From contig OY747713.1 in the NCBI GenBank assembly GCA_963556495.2, forward strand, positions 36,212,961 to 36,276,960: 64,000 nt of DNA. The letters run 5' to 3'. Source of the stretch: Valencia hispanica (Eukaryota; Chordata; Actinopteri; Cyprinodontiformes; Valenciidae). Below the pieces are notes generated by a model. The model did not search any database and was not told the DNA's origin. It saw only the letters and a list, made by a program, of their open reading frames with translations. Both the position numbers and the translations under genes were made by a program. The first letter of the stretch is position 1. Each line of letters opens with the position of its first letter. Of this stretch, positions 11,205 to 21,640 are shown in pieces.

Positions 11205-11795
11205 TTTTTTACTCCAAATTATTTGTATGCATTGATTTTTCTCCCCTCTGTTGTCATGTTACAACCACAAATCTCAATGTAGTTTATGGGAACACTAAGT
11301 GGACAGAAAGTAGACATTTTTGAGTATGATAATACACAATATACCAGCTTTGTATATCCGGAGACTGAAGCTTTTATCTATTCTTCGTTGCAGATAAGTT
11401 TAAGCTCAGACAGATTGCATACAGAGCATTCTTCAACAGCAGTTTTTAAGTTTTGTCACATATTCTCACATGGATTTAGATCTGGGCATTGACAGGGCCA
11501 TTCTAACACATGCATATGCCTTGATGTGAACCATTCCATTGTAGCTCATCCAGGTTTGCCCTGTGTTCAGCAATACCCCTCATTGTTTCAACTGTGACTA
11601 GCTTCAGTGAAAGTTTGATTTTGGTCCGATTGTTGGTCTAAGTAATGTTTTTCTTCCATTGTGGAATTATGCATTGGTTTGTGGCAATATATCTTAATAA
11701 ATCCTAAAATCCTAAGAAAATGAATTAAAGTTTGGGGTTGTAATGTGAAAAACTGTGTAAAAGTTCAAAATATATAAGTAGTTTTGCAAAGGAAG
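11205..11795 (-). mobile_element. Tc1/mariner remnant, both ends present
   Basis: The left end has catgttacaaccacaaatct and the right end has its counterpart ggggttgtaatgtg followed by agttttgcaaagg. Between them, on the minus strand, lie decayed C-terminal transposase sequences (gggccattctaacacatgca, then accattccattgtagctc). About 590 bp remain of a normal 1.3-1.6 kb, so this is an internal deletion derivative. The rest of this intron (10614-12480) shows no exon. Confidence 0.75.
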
Positions 11796-12480
11796 AATAA
11801 CATTACACAGGAAAAAGTCGAGAACATAAACTCAAACACATCAGTACATTAGAAAAAAAGCTGAAAAAATTACATTTATGTCATTGGGATTTTCCCTTCT
11901 GCTTTTCTAGATTCATGTTAATCCTCATGTGCAGAGTTTACATTTTAAAAATATCTGCAGCCTGGACCTTAATCTGCTTTGGTCACATGACAGGCTGAGA
12001 GGGGATAAAGAGACGAGCAGGAGATATTTATTGAGACCAGAAAAAGGCCACAGAGGAGATGACAGACTGACTTTTGGTAAAACAGATTTCCAGACCTGGA
12101 GGAAATAGACACAGCACAGCAGTAACACTGGGCCAGTTTAACAAAGTGAAGGCTTGTTTTAGAGGTAGAGATAACTCTGAAGGTGCACATCACACCTGAG
12201 AACAGTCCTCAGGGGTGTTTCACCACAAAAGGAAAATCCACACTGTTAGTGTGGGGGGAGGGGGACACACTGGTGGATGTTACATCATGTGTGTGAGGAA
12301 CACCTGGCGTGTTTCCTGGGAATGTTTGAACTTACATGGATGGAAGGAAACCTGACAGTGCTCTGAGGCAAAAAGTGGTAAAACCATCAGATCTCATCTT
12401 GAGATTCACATTTGGCTTTGAAAGGCCATCTTTCAGCTAGCTCCGTAACCCATCTTCCATCCTACTCAGGGCACTCTCAC

Positions 12481-12716
12481 CTCTCACTCAAGTCCTCCGC
12501 TCTGTGTCCGCTGAAGGGCTGGAAGCCGGCCCTTTGGGGGGAAACGGGACTGCAGGGAGAGGCCTGCCCGGGTCTTCCGAGCGAGGCCCGACGGCTCCGA
12601 CGCCTCTCGAGGCCTTGTTGCTTCTCCACTCCACCGAGGCTGACGCGTCGGCGATCACGGCAACCCATGGGTGGGGGATGGCTGTCGTCATCGCCATCTT
12701 CATGTCGTAGAGTCAT
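12481..12716 (-). CDS. fhod3: fhod3 window exon 9 (basic/serine-rich linker)
   Basis: 236-nt exon with acceptor GTTCCTCCAG and donor GTGAGA. It begins MTLRHEDGDDDSHPPPMGCR and contains DRRR and LERRRSRRASLGR, a basic stretch conserved in FHOD3 after FH3. RRAS and RRRSRR form basophilic-kinase-type sites by consensus, which is inference only. It ends two bases into a codon (AG), the phase shared by the next five junctions. Confidence 0.92.
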
Positions 12717-12856
12717 CTGGAGGAACGGTGAAAAAAGAGCGATGAACGGTGCTTCTTTGGCCGATTTTAAGGGTTGATCGACTGCAGTATATATACCGTA
12801 TGACACAGGTGATCCGTAACACAGTGTAAATTACTAATGCATAGTTAATTTTGTAC

Positions 12857-13000
12857 CTCATAGATGTTGAGCTGCTCCACCAAATCCAGATCAGTGCCTT
12901 TCCTTCCCAGGTGTCTTTGGGATACTGTCTCCATGCCTTGCTCCTCCAGACTATCCACCGTATCGTAGAAGGAGTCCTGGTCAGGCAGCGCTGCAAGTGT
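12857..13000 (-). CDS. fhod3: fhod3 window exon 8 (end of FH3)
   Basis: 144-nt exon, phase 0 on both sides, with acceptor GTTGCTGCAG and donor GTACAA. It encodes [40 protein letters not shown] and VEQLNIYE. This is the last well-conserved part of the FH3 region. As a symmetric 48-codon exon it could be skipped in frame, but that would remove structural helices. Confidence 0.95.
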
Positions 13001-13495
13001 CTGCAGCAACCAAAAACACAAGTCACAACATATAAAGATGGTGTAAATACTTCACTCATGTTATTCCTGAACATCTTCCTATATGATTCTGTTTTAGTTG
13101 GAAAAACCTAAGTAACTGTATGTCTTCTGTGTTTATGTTTTCCTATACTAGTAAATGACAGATCCAAGACCTGAATATTAACTGTTAAAATAAAATATAT
13201 TCATCCTGATTGCAGCAGTATAATCTAACACCGACAAAGGTGGAAGGATCTAAACTTGAGTTTATTAATTATTAATTTATCAAATCCCACAAAAAGAAAG
13301 AGTTGTTTTTGACTAAATTAAAAATGCATGTAAAGAAATGTAGCTTGCACATTTTGCCTAATTTCAAGTTTTATCAGACTTTCCACAAACTTAGAATTGG
13401 TAAATATGACATGAGTCCATTTTTCTAAATCACTGCTTATGGAGGACTCTGTAGAGGTTCAGTATACACCAGAGAAGCTCTGCAGATATGGTTAC
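13001..13495 (-). other. fhod3 intron, nothing seen
   Basis: AT-rich intron of 495 bp between window exons 7 and 8. I see no coding or repeat signal. Confidence 0.6.
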
Positions 13496-13590
13496 CTTGT
13501 TAATCAGGGTCATGGCATAGACCAGCAGCTCGGTGTCCACTCCATCTTTCTCCTGCAAGATCTCCATAGCATTGGACCAAGGCTTGCAGC
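13496..13590 (-). CDS. fhod3: fhod3 window exon 7 (FH3/DID)
   Basis: 95-nt exon with acceptor AATATCCAG and donor GTAACC. Taking the G left by the previous exon, it reads [20 protein letters not shown] then [12 protein letters not shown], ending in phase 0. The cysteine after the first glycine differs from the valine I remember in mammalian FHOD3. Confidence 0.94.
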
Positions 13591-13731
13591 CTGGATATTG
13601 CAGGCATAAAAAAATATTCATTTCATTTCAGCCTGAAAAATCAATAACATCCACATTCAAGCAAATAAAATGATATGGGGAGCCAGCAACTAATATTAGC
13701 AACAAATGGGCTTGTTTTAGTCTGTTTGTAC

Positions 13732-13843
13732 CTCTCATTGTGTCTACAGAGGTGATGGCCTGTATGAGCGGCAGCGCGTTGGATTCAGAGTACTCCACAA
13801 ACACCACCAGCAGCTTCAGAGCAGTCTTCACCACCAGACGGAA
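13732..13843 (-). CDS. fhod3: fhod3 window exon 6 (FH3/DID)
   Basis: 112-nt exon with acceptor GCTAATAG and donor GTACAA. It encodes [20 protein letters not shown] then [17 protein letters not shown] and ends one base into the following glycine codon. The FVEYSESNA stretch is a hallmark of the FHOD armadillo domain. Confidence 0.95.
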
Positions 13844-15057
13844 CTATTAGCAAAAAACAAAACAAAAACGAAACCATGTCCAAAGGTTTCACCTTTGAAT
13901 ATACATTTCTGAAAATTAGAAAGCAGTGTTTTTTGATGGCTCTGGGCCCCTTTGCCAATTCTTACATTATTTCATACTAACGCCATGCCATTTCCTGCCT
14001 TTTTGTTTTTCATTTTGTTCCCCAACAATGAACCAATCCATTCCCACTCATTTAAAGTAACAGTTCTTATGTATCTGTTGTTAGCCATTTCATTTGGATT
14101 ATGGCAATAGTCATAAAAATGGTTAAAATCTCATGTATATGTTTAAAAAAAAACCAGGACATTTTCTGATTAATTAATTTAAAACCATATTTCCATTGAC
14201 AGATTCTTATCCCCATTCGCCCTAGTTTACTGATTTGAAATAAAAAACGATGACCCATAATGAAACAAAAAATAACTACGTTTATAAATAAGGACTTCAA
14301 ATAAGTTGTGGACAAAATGGGGTCAAAATGCTTGGTGGAAGAAAGATCCTTTTCCTGCCTTTTCAAAGTTTTGGACAAAAAAGCCAAAACAACGAATGAA
14401 ATAGCTTTTTTTGGGGAAGTTCTTTTGCATTTAGTTTGCTTTGTGCCTTAATACATAATGCTTGACATAGATGCAAGAAAGAAAAGCAGACTTCATTTTG
14501 CTCCTTTTTTTGTTTCTTTCTCTCTAGCAAGCAAACAGTAGTACTTTGGGAAGTTCACACAGATACATCGCTGGGGATAAAAAGCTCCATCATGAAAAAA
14601 AAATGCACTTCAGAAAGAGTTTGCTTAAAGATAAGCTGCATTGGGGTTACTTTTAATGTTATGGTGAGAGTCATGGTCTGTAAAGTTATTGCTATGGTAA
14701 AAGAGATTCTTTACAGAGTCTTTATAGGGCACCCATGTTGTATAGGATTTGTCCTTCTATTTGAGTTCCTCAGCATTGGTGAAGTTCTTCAGCAAAGGTG
14801 TTGTAGAGCAATACAGTAAATGGAGAGCTTAGATGCTGCACACATTATATGTGTTTACACGCTCTCCATGAGATCAGCTGAAGAAAGAAAAAAAGAACTG
14901 CATCAGCTGAGGGTGCAGGCTACACTCACAGATGTGTTTGCGTGCGTTTCCTTGGATAGCTGCTAAATATACAGTTTCCCCAAACAAAGGGTGGTTGTTC
15001 AAAACTAATGACAGCCTGCAGTCCCCTTTCTCTTCTTGCACAGATGCTTAGCGGTAC
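13844..15057 (-). other. fhod3 intron, nothing seen
   Basis: 1.2-kb AT-rich intron between window exons 5 and 6. Short ORFs (for example near 14067-14387 and 14592-14819) lack codon-use or homology support. Confidence 0.55.
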
Positions 15058-15152
15058 CTTGGAGCCAACCAGAGTGTAGAGCCACTGGATCGTCTCCGGG
15101 TGGCCGATGACGCCGTTCATCCCGTCCACGTACAGCATGATCTGCCCCAGAG
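15058..15152 (-). CDS. fhod3: fhod3 window exon 5 (FH3/DID)
   Basis: 95-nt exon with acceptor GTATGTCAG and donor GTACCG. Joined to the previous exon it reads [20 protein letters not shown] then [12 protein letters not shown] and ends in phase 0. The 9.98-kb intron upstream of it (15153-25131) holds the nested ADP-ribosyltransferase-like gene and most of the repeat insertions of this part. Confidence 0.95.
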
Positions 15153-16107
15153 CTGACATACGATCAGGAGAGAGAAACAAAGTCTGAGAGTTTTATTCCC
15201 AACTGACTACTTACAGGTCATGTTTGAATTGAATGATCTTTAAACCAAAAACAACCCATTTACTCACTGATTAGCAAAAAAAAGCGATACATTATGTAAT
15301 CCTAAAGGCTTTTAACAAAGTTTGGACACACCAACACATTTAAAATAAAAGCAAAAAATATTTCAAAAACGTTTGTACTGTAACTGAGTAAGTTATTTTC
15401 AGAGAAATGCGACTTTTAATCAAATAGCAGAAAAAACGGAAATCTCTTTTTATCCACAATCGAAGTGCAGAAACTAACCTGATGAAACAGCTTTGGTACA
15501 GAGTACTTTTTTGGATGTATTTGTTGCAGTTAAAATTTAAGCCAACATTTTTTTAATCTCCCACTTTAAACTCCTCTATGGTTCATATTTTCTGTGAACT
15601 TTACTGTAAGTTACAAGTATTTTTGCAGGTACAGAATTCAAACCCAACAATTCATGTTGAATATCACAAAGATTACAATTTTTTAATTCAAATGCATAAA
15701 AAATGTTATTCCTAATGAAAACGTTTATTAAATGTATTAAATACGGTGCAGACTTTTACATTTTAAGTAACATTGGTATACGTTATTTTTATGCTTGTGT
15801 TCCAAGAAGCAAACTAAAACAATGAAAATTTTTTCACACACTATGCAGGTTTTAATTATAACAATCAAAATGATTTTAAGCTGATTTTATTTCTGCTCTG
15901 AGTGGAACAACAGAAACTCCCACATTTGCTTTCTTTATTACAACCAGTTCCAATCTTTACAAGAGCTCTATCTTTGCTCTGAGCGAAGGTTAACTTTAAA
16001 CCAATTTATTTTGTAAATGGAGCATTTCTATTGTTGCCCACAGCAGCTTGTTTGAAATCTGTTATAGCTACACTTTTCTATGACTTGAGTTAGCATTTAA
16101 ACTGTAG
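15153..16107. other. fhod3 intron upstream flank of solo LTR
   Basis: AT-rich sequence without recognisable genes or repeats, between window exon 5 of fhod3 and the LTR insertion. Confidence 0.5.
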
Positions 16108-16111
16108 CCAC

Positions 16112-17607
16112 TGTTGTGATTGCATTTCTCATAAGATGAACTGAACAGACTTTTGGACGTCTGGGAGCTATTTCAAAGATGGACTGAGCAGACCACATTT
16201 CCCAGCAATCCTAGCAGTGACCCCCAACACACTCCTATTGGTCCGTGACCACCCACGGTGACATCAGCGATGACATCACGGCCAAAGGGGACTATAAGAG
16301 TAGTCACGCCCATTTTGAATTGTTCTCCAGTTAGAAGTTCTTGGATGGACTACTGCTGAACAGAGGACATCTCACCGGTGAAGATTCTCTTTTGTTCTGA
16401 CCCGCTGGACCGGGGAAGAACTCATTTCAAAGCTTCGAAGTGCGCACCCTGTCTGTGTAACCAGGGTGCACGATATAAGAACTGTTCCAAGACAGTTCAT
16501 TAAAAGTCGATCCTGCAGGCCATCCAGCCTGCCTTTGGGCCACACGGTCCTTAAATCCTGTACAGGTTTGTTTATAACTCTTCCTTTTCTTGCTTAACCA
16601 CGGACACAATTTGCTCTCCTCCTAGTGGACTGGACCTCCTTCAAGGCAAAGTAGAACTGAACCGGTTCATTTATACTAATATTGTGTCTGGGCGGAGATA
16701 AATAGAGAAAATAGAGTTTTAATGAGTTAGATCTCGTTCATTGTTGGTTAAAGTGTTTTTAAGCGCTGTCAGTTTGCTCATTTTTGCGTCATCGCACGTA
16801 TAAGTCTGAGCTGATATTGCTGTTTGAAACTGTTTGTTTTATCCTGAGCAGATCACGCCTTTCTTTCCTTTTCCCTCCTCTCCTTTACTCTCTCTCTCTC
16901 TGATCACTCCGTCGGCAGAGTCGGGCTTGGTCCGGCCTGTGTTAGCTGGTCTTAGCTGAAAAGTTTAACTCCATTGTCTTTGGTCTGTCGCTAAAGCAGA
17001 GGCCTACCACATGGACGCTTTCCCCATGTGCTCCTTTAGCCAAAGCTAGTTTTATGACTCTTTCTTAGACTCCATGTGCTGATCTCCATCTTGGCACAGA
17101 GCTGAGATTTATGACATTGTCCCACAGGCTATCTGTGACTTGGGCTCCTCTGGAGTGAGGGCCCCCCTCCTTTTCTGACCCGAACCTCAGCTGTCTCACT
17201 GATTTCATTTCATGTTAATTGTGTTTAATGTTCACCTATTATTATTGTCTAATATCTGTAGTAATTTTTGGATGCTTTAGAATAGATGGGATTTTCTATT
17301 TTCTAAATAAAGTCCCTTTAACTTAAAGAGAAGTTGCCTGGGATTACTTGGAGTGATGAGTACAATTAATGTCCACAGCGTAAGAACTTATTCCTTCACC
17401 TATTGTTTAATTATCTCAGCCTTAAACATAAACATAAACTGAGACTGAACAATTTGGCTATATATATATAAATGTTCCTGGAATCCAACAGGATAGTGCC
17501 CCTAAACTTGGTAATTTTTAAATAAAATTATTATTCTTATTAATAATTGCTCTAAGCAATTATTCATAATTATTCATAGCCAAATCCTACCTTTCTGCGG
17601 CACAACA
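16112..17607 (+). mobile_element. Solo LTR of an LTR retrotransposon
   Basis: 1496-bp unit that starts TGTTGTG and ends CACAACA (7-bp perfect inverted ends, TG...CA). It is flanked by CCAC at 16108-16111 and 17608-17611, a perfect 4-bp target duplication. Inside are an inverted CCAAT, two TGACATCA boxes, a TATA-like CTATAAGA at 16292-16299 and AATAAA at 17306-17311, all on the plus strand. No gag, pol or env follows, so it is a recombined single LTR. A second copy of the family lies at 32344-33482. The short target duplication fits a Gypsy-type or endogenous retroviral element; the family cannot be named. Confidence 0.8.
16237..16299 (+). promoter_or_regulatory. LTR core promoter-like cluster
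   Basis: ATTGG (16237-16241), TGACATCA at 16259-16266 and again at 16271-16278 (CRE/AP-1-like), and CTATAAGA at 16292-16299 are spaced as in a TATA promoter. The second LTR copy also keeps CCATTGG, GATGACATCAC and a TATATAG region. It would transcribe in the plus direction, towards the nested gene at 18415. Confidence 0.5.
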
Positions 17608-17611
17608 CCAC

Positions 17612-18414
17612 TATGAAACAACCAGGGATAAATGCTGTATTGATCTGCTTTAAATGTTTTTAATTTGATTCTGGACTCTGCTGGTGCTGTGCAGCTATCT
17701 CCTCTCTCCAAGCGTCCTGCATGCAGGGGGGTCAGTTTACACAAAAAGCTCAATGTTGGACCCCACAGTGGAAACACAGACAGATAACAACCAGAGTAAG
17801 AATAACTGAATACTTGAAATGTAAAGTGGTGAGTGGTTTTAACTGTGAGACTAGAAAAAAAACCCTGAGGATAACAGTGTGGATGATGTCTCTTCAGTAA
17901 ATAATGTTTGCTTCATGAATTTTTTTGTTTACTAAAATTGCAGAGTTTGTTTTTGTTTATCTTGCATGTTTGTGTCTAAAAAAATGGGTTGCTTTTGCAT
18001 CCAGACCTGTCAGTTTTAATCCTTAAGGTGTCAGGCTAGTTTCTGTATCATTTTTTTATTTTATGATCCGTTAGTTAATAGTTGAAATTTCTGCAACGGT
18101 TTTAAAGATACCCCCAATGTGTAGTGGAAAAAGTGTCCTACTGAACAGCTTGAAGTTAGCAACTATGAAAAAAAACAACTGTAAATATATAATTTGTACT
18201 GTTGTAAGGTAACATTTGGAAAGTGAGTCAACATGAGTGCTTTAACTGTGAGCCACAGTACTGGTACCATTTGTGGTTTTGGTTGAGTAAAACACATTCA
18301 TACTGAAAGTGAAAGACACTCCCCTCATATCCCTTTCTGACTGAATCATAAAGTTCTTTAAACACATTGCGGACCTCAGATATCTTGAACTACAGGAACG
18401 AGCTCCTTGTTTCC
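17612..18414. other. Upstream region of the nested ART-like gene
   Basis: 0.8 kb between the solo LTR and the plus-strand ORF, AT-rich. An in-frame TAA at 18349-18351 closes the ORF upstream. A weak acceptor-like CTCAG occurs just before 18380, so a 5' non-coding exon is possible but not shown. Confidence 0.4.
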
Positions 18415-19134
18415 ATGTCAACCATGTCTTTGGACAAGAGTTTAAGATTTGAGGCTTTGTCCGCGCTTCTTGGGAAGAAAATAATACCCATTGATGAGAG
18501 GAACCCTTTGGAAAAATCACCTGCTTTATCAGTTGATGATTTTTTCATACAATTAATCCTCGGCACACAAGGAAGCTATGCTGATGAATTCTTTATCAAT
18601 GAGAAGGAATTTTTTGACCCGGTGTATGACTTTGACTTCACCAATCTCTCTGACTCGGCTGCTTGTATGAGAGGAAATGAATCCTACGTGCGGCCAAAAG
18701 GCTGGTACCGCATGGCCCTGAAGGTCAAAGGTAATTATCCAGATGGAGACACATGGCTTGGCACCGGTGGATGGAGGAGTAACTCCGTGCCTGGAGAGTG
18801 GCCTGTGTCCTACCATGGAACTGGTTTAGAAGGAGCCAAAGGAATCATCAGGAGTCACTACAAAGCAGGGAATAGACAACGATTTGGAAGAGGAATCTAC
18901 TCCGCACCTAAGCTTCAAGATGCTGAGGACTACTGCAAGATCTTCAAGTCAAGTATTACGGGAAAAACATTCAAAGTGATCATGCAAAATCGAGTCAGTC
19001 CAGCAAAGAGGCAGATTCATGGAAACTACTGGCTCATACCTGTTCCAATGGGAACATCTGCAGAGGAGGAGAAACGCATCGCTGAGAGCTCAATACGACC
19101 CTACGGTATTCTGATAAAGGAAATCTCAGGATAA
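18415..19134 (+). CDS. ADP-ribosyltransferase-fold protein, intronless, nested in fhod3 intron
   Basis: Intact 239-codon ORF on the strand opposite to fhod3, closed by TAA. The C-terminal half carries WPVSYHGTGLEGAKGIIRSH (about residues 129-148), RFGRGIYSAP (156-165), FKVIMQNRVSP (186-196) and SIRPYGILIKE (226-236). The YHGT and GxGIYSAP boxes resemble the H and Y motifs of the ADP-ribosyltransferase superfamily, here His134 and Tyr162. Glu236 is a possible third residue, which is inference. I remember uncharacterised proteins with these boxes in fishes, invertebrates and fungi; substrate and role are unknown. Residues 1-90 match nothing I know. No signal peptide or membrane segment is evident. 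The first ATG (18415) has T at -3; the ATG at 18424 has A at -3 and is an equally good start. A retrogene, or a gene with a non-coding 5' exon, are both possible. Confidence 0.75.
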   Translation: MSTMSLDKSLRFEALSALLGKKIIPIDERNPLEKSPALSVDDFFIQLILGTQGSYADEFFINEKEFFDPVYDFDFTNLSDSAACMRGNESYVRPKGWYRMALKVKGNYPDGDTWLGTGGWRSNSVPGEWPVSYHGTGLEGAKGIIRSHYKAGNRQRFGRGIYSAPKLQDAEDYCKIFKSSITGKTFKVIMQNRVSPAKRQIHGNYWLIPVPMGTSAEEEKRIAESSIRPYGILIKEISG

Positions 19135-19767
19135 CCCGAATGGCCTAAAGGCTAGGAGCTGTGAATTTAACTAGAGCTAAGAAACATCCATCCCAAATTG
19201 TTTGAATGATATTTTCTATATTTCTCATCACTGTCATGAATCAAAGAAAAAGCTTGAATCAACAATAAGTTATGGACATGATGTAAATTGTTTTATTTTT
19301 TACATTGTTACATATAATCCTGTTTGAGTAAAATTTTGGACCTCTGATTTAAGGTTACATAATACAAGCTAATTTTTGCAGAGCCATTGTTTAATTCTGA
19401 CAGTTTTGTGTTCGCTTGTCTTTTGCTTCCTTTCATATTGTTTTGAAAAAAAGAATAAGATGGTTAAACTTAATCAAACAAATCCCACATTGCAGCTAAT
19501 CTAAACAAAGTGCTATTTTACACCTTTTGTGTCAATCCTGTGCCATCTTTAGCTGTAATTATTTTAAGAGACTGATGTTGAATAATGTGCTTCAAATCTA
19601 CTAGATAAAAATGTTCAGAAAGTGATTTTATGCACCTATTTTGTGTCTGGTTTGTAAGTTCTCTTAACAATCCGTTCAGATATTCTTCTGTTTATCGTTT
19701 TATTGGTGGGGCTTTCTAAAGGAAAGGAACGAACTGTAAACTGACACAAGCCACACTGGGGTTTTCC
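19135..19767 (+). other. Probable 3' UTR/flank of the ART-like gene
   Basis: AT-rich sequence after the TAA stop at 19132-19134. No coding signal is seen. The nearest clear polyadenylation hexamer lies further down at 19918. Confidence 0.4.
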
Positions 19768-20422
19768 CACCAACTGCATGAATTGCTTTCATTTCACAAT
19801 CGTGAGATTAACACAAACAGGCAAAATGCTCAATATTGATTGTTTTAAATGAAACTGTAAATGTGGCAGAGATTGCAATGCTTCTACTAAAACTATTGTA
19901 GTTTATTTCATTAGATTAATAAAACATAGTAGACTTGTTGCATGTTTTCGTTCATATTCTGAGTATCTGCACATGCAGAGAGCAGTGGTTGGTAGGGATG
20001 CTACCAAGAAGCACTGAGTCATGAGAGGTATTCGCCTGCAAATGTCATTCTTATATTCCACCATTCTCAGTCCTTTTCCGGTTCAAAGATTTTCTACTCA
20101 TCTATCTATATATACTGTTTAATACCCTATGTGAATTGAGAACCAGAATAGAACTTGCATGGGTTTTCCTTTGCACGAGTACAAACTAGTAAAAAAAAAT
20201 GTCTCAGAAAGAAAAATTTAAGGGGCTTCCCACTTTAGAGCAGTTTACAGAACCTGCTGATTAAATCACTGATCAGCACAAAGACAAAGCTCAAAATATT
20301 TTTTTTATTTAAACAGCATTTCTTTTTAAAGGATTTGTTAACCCACTTTGAGACAGGTTCAAGATGTATTCCCAGGAGGTCATTTTCTCAGCAGGAAAAT
20401 ATACTTTACCTTTGACCTCAGT

Positions 20423-20455
<33 letters not shown>

Positions 20456-21640
20456 AAGAAAAAAAAAAGAAAAAAAACATACTTAAGAGTAGGGTTGGAG
20501 GTTGGGAAGCTAGGGTGAGACATTATTGCTTCCGACACTCTTTGTAACCTTTAGCATCTTGCACACTATCAAATGCGCAAGGTGTGGGCACCAACTGCAT
20601 GAATTGCTTTCATTTCCCAATTGTGAGATTAACACAAACAGGCAAAATGCTCAATACTGATTGTTTTAAATGAAACTATAAATATGACGGAGATTGCAAT
20701 GCTTCAACTAAAAACTATTATAGCGTATTTCCTTAGTATGATTGCATGCAAACTGGTGAAAAAAAAAATCCAGATAGAAAAATTTAAGGGGCTTTAAACT
20801 TTGGGGCTTTAGAGTGGTTTACAGAATCTCCAGATTAAATCACTGATCAGCACAAAGACAAAGCTCAAAATAAACATTTTATTGAAACAGTATTTCTTTT
20901 TAAAGGATTTGTGAACCCACTTTGAGACAGCAAATATAAACTGATAGTGATCATCCAATCGAAAAGCTAACAGTTGTATTGCTTCAGACTGACCCGGTTC
21001 AACAGAAATCTTGAACTCCTGTCATACTGTTATTATCTACGCCATCTATCTTAAAACCTACTGTAGGTGGATCCAAACCAGAAGAAAAAAAGTGCAAAAT
21101 CAGCTTCTATAAATTGCCCGACTAGCTGGGGATGAAAATTTAATCTTCTATATACACTCAGTGCCCCCAAATCAGGGGTGGGCAACCTATTTGCCTCATG
21201 AACCTAAATGGTCTCATGAGTACCCTAACTATGATTGGTACTGAGGGCCAGGTCATTGGCTGAGCTCAGTTAATCCAAAAAGTACATTTGATGGGAAACT
21301 CTAAATGTAATTTGTATTGGTTGCTGTTAACACTGCTCATTTCAATTGAATAAACTGTCATATGTTATACTAACAACTGAGACTTTATATCATTTAACTG
21401 CAAATAATTATATTTGAGTCAAGCTATTTAAAAAAAAAAAATTATCCAAGTTCAAGATGTAATCCCTGGGAGTCATATTTTCTCAACAGAAAAAGCTACT
21501 TTACCTTGGACCTAAAAAAACAAAAACATACTTAAATGTAGGGTTGCAGGGTATTAGGAAACCAGGGAGACACGTTATCGCTTCCAACACTTCTTGTAAC
21601 TTTTAGCATCTTGCACACTATCACCTGTGTCAGATGTGGG
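19768..21640 (+). repeat. Local tandem duplication (A-B-C / A'-B'-C')
   Basis: Segment A (19768-19925) recurs at 20589-20745, B (20171-20359) at 20741-20933, and C (20358-20588) at 21448-21640, all in direct order with scattered differences. The basic offset is about 820 bp. Copy 1 has about 245 bp between A and B that copy 2 lacks. Copy 2 has about 515 bp between B' and C', which includes CAGGGGTGGGCAAC at 21173-21186, a typical hAT-type terminus. An A-rich (AAAAG)n tract lies in C at about 20427-20477. Confidence 0.8.
19918..19923 (+). terminator. Candidate polyadenylation signal (AATAAA)
   Basis: First clear plus-strand AATAAA after the ART-like ORF, about 0.8 kb past its stop. It lies at the edge of duplicated segment A. 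The second copy of that segment lacks the hexamer. Confidence 0.3.

Noticed and set aside
12412..12777. 121-codon plus-strand ORF
   Set aside because: It is opposite fhod3 window exon 9, which has clear homology and splice borders. The plus-strand frame is a shadow.
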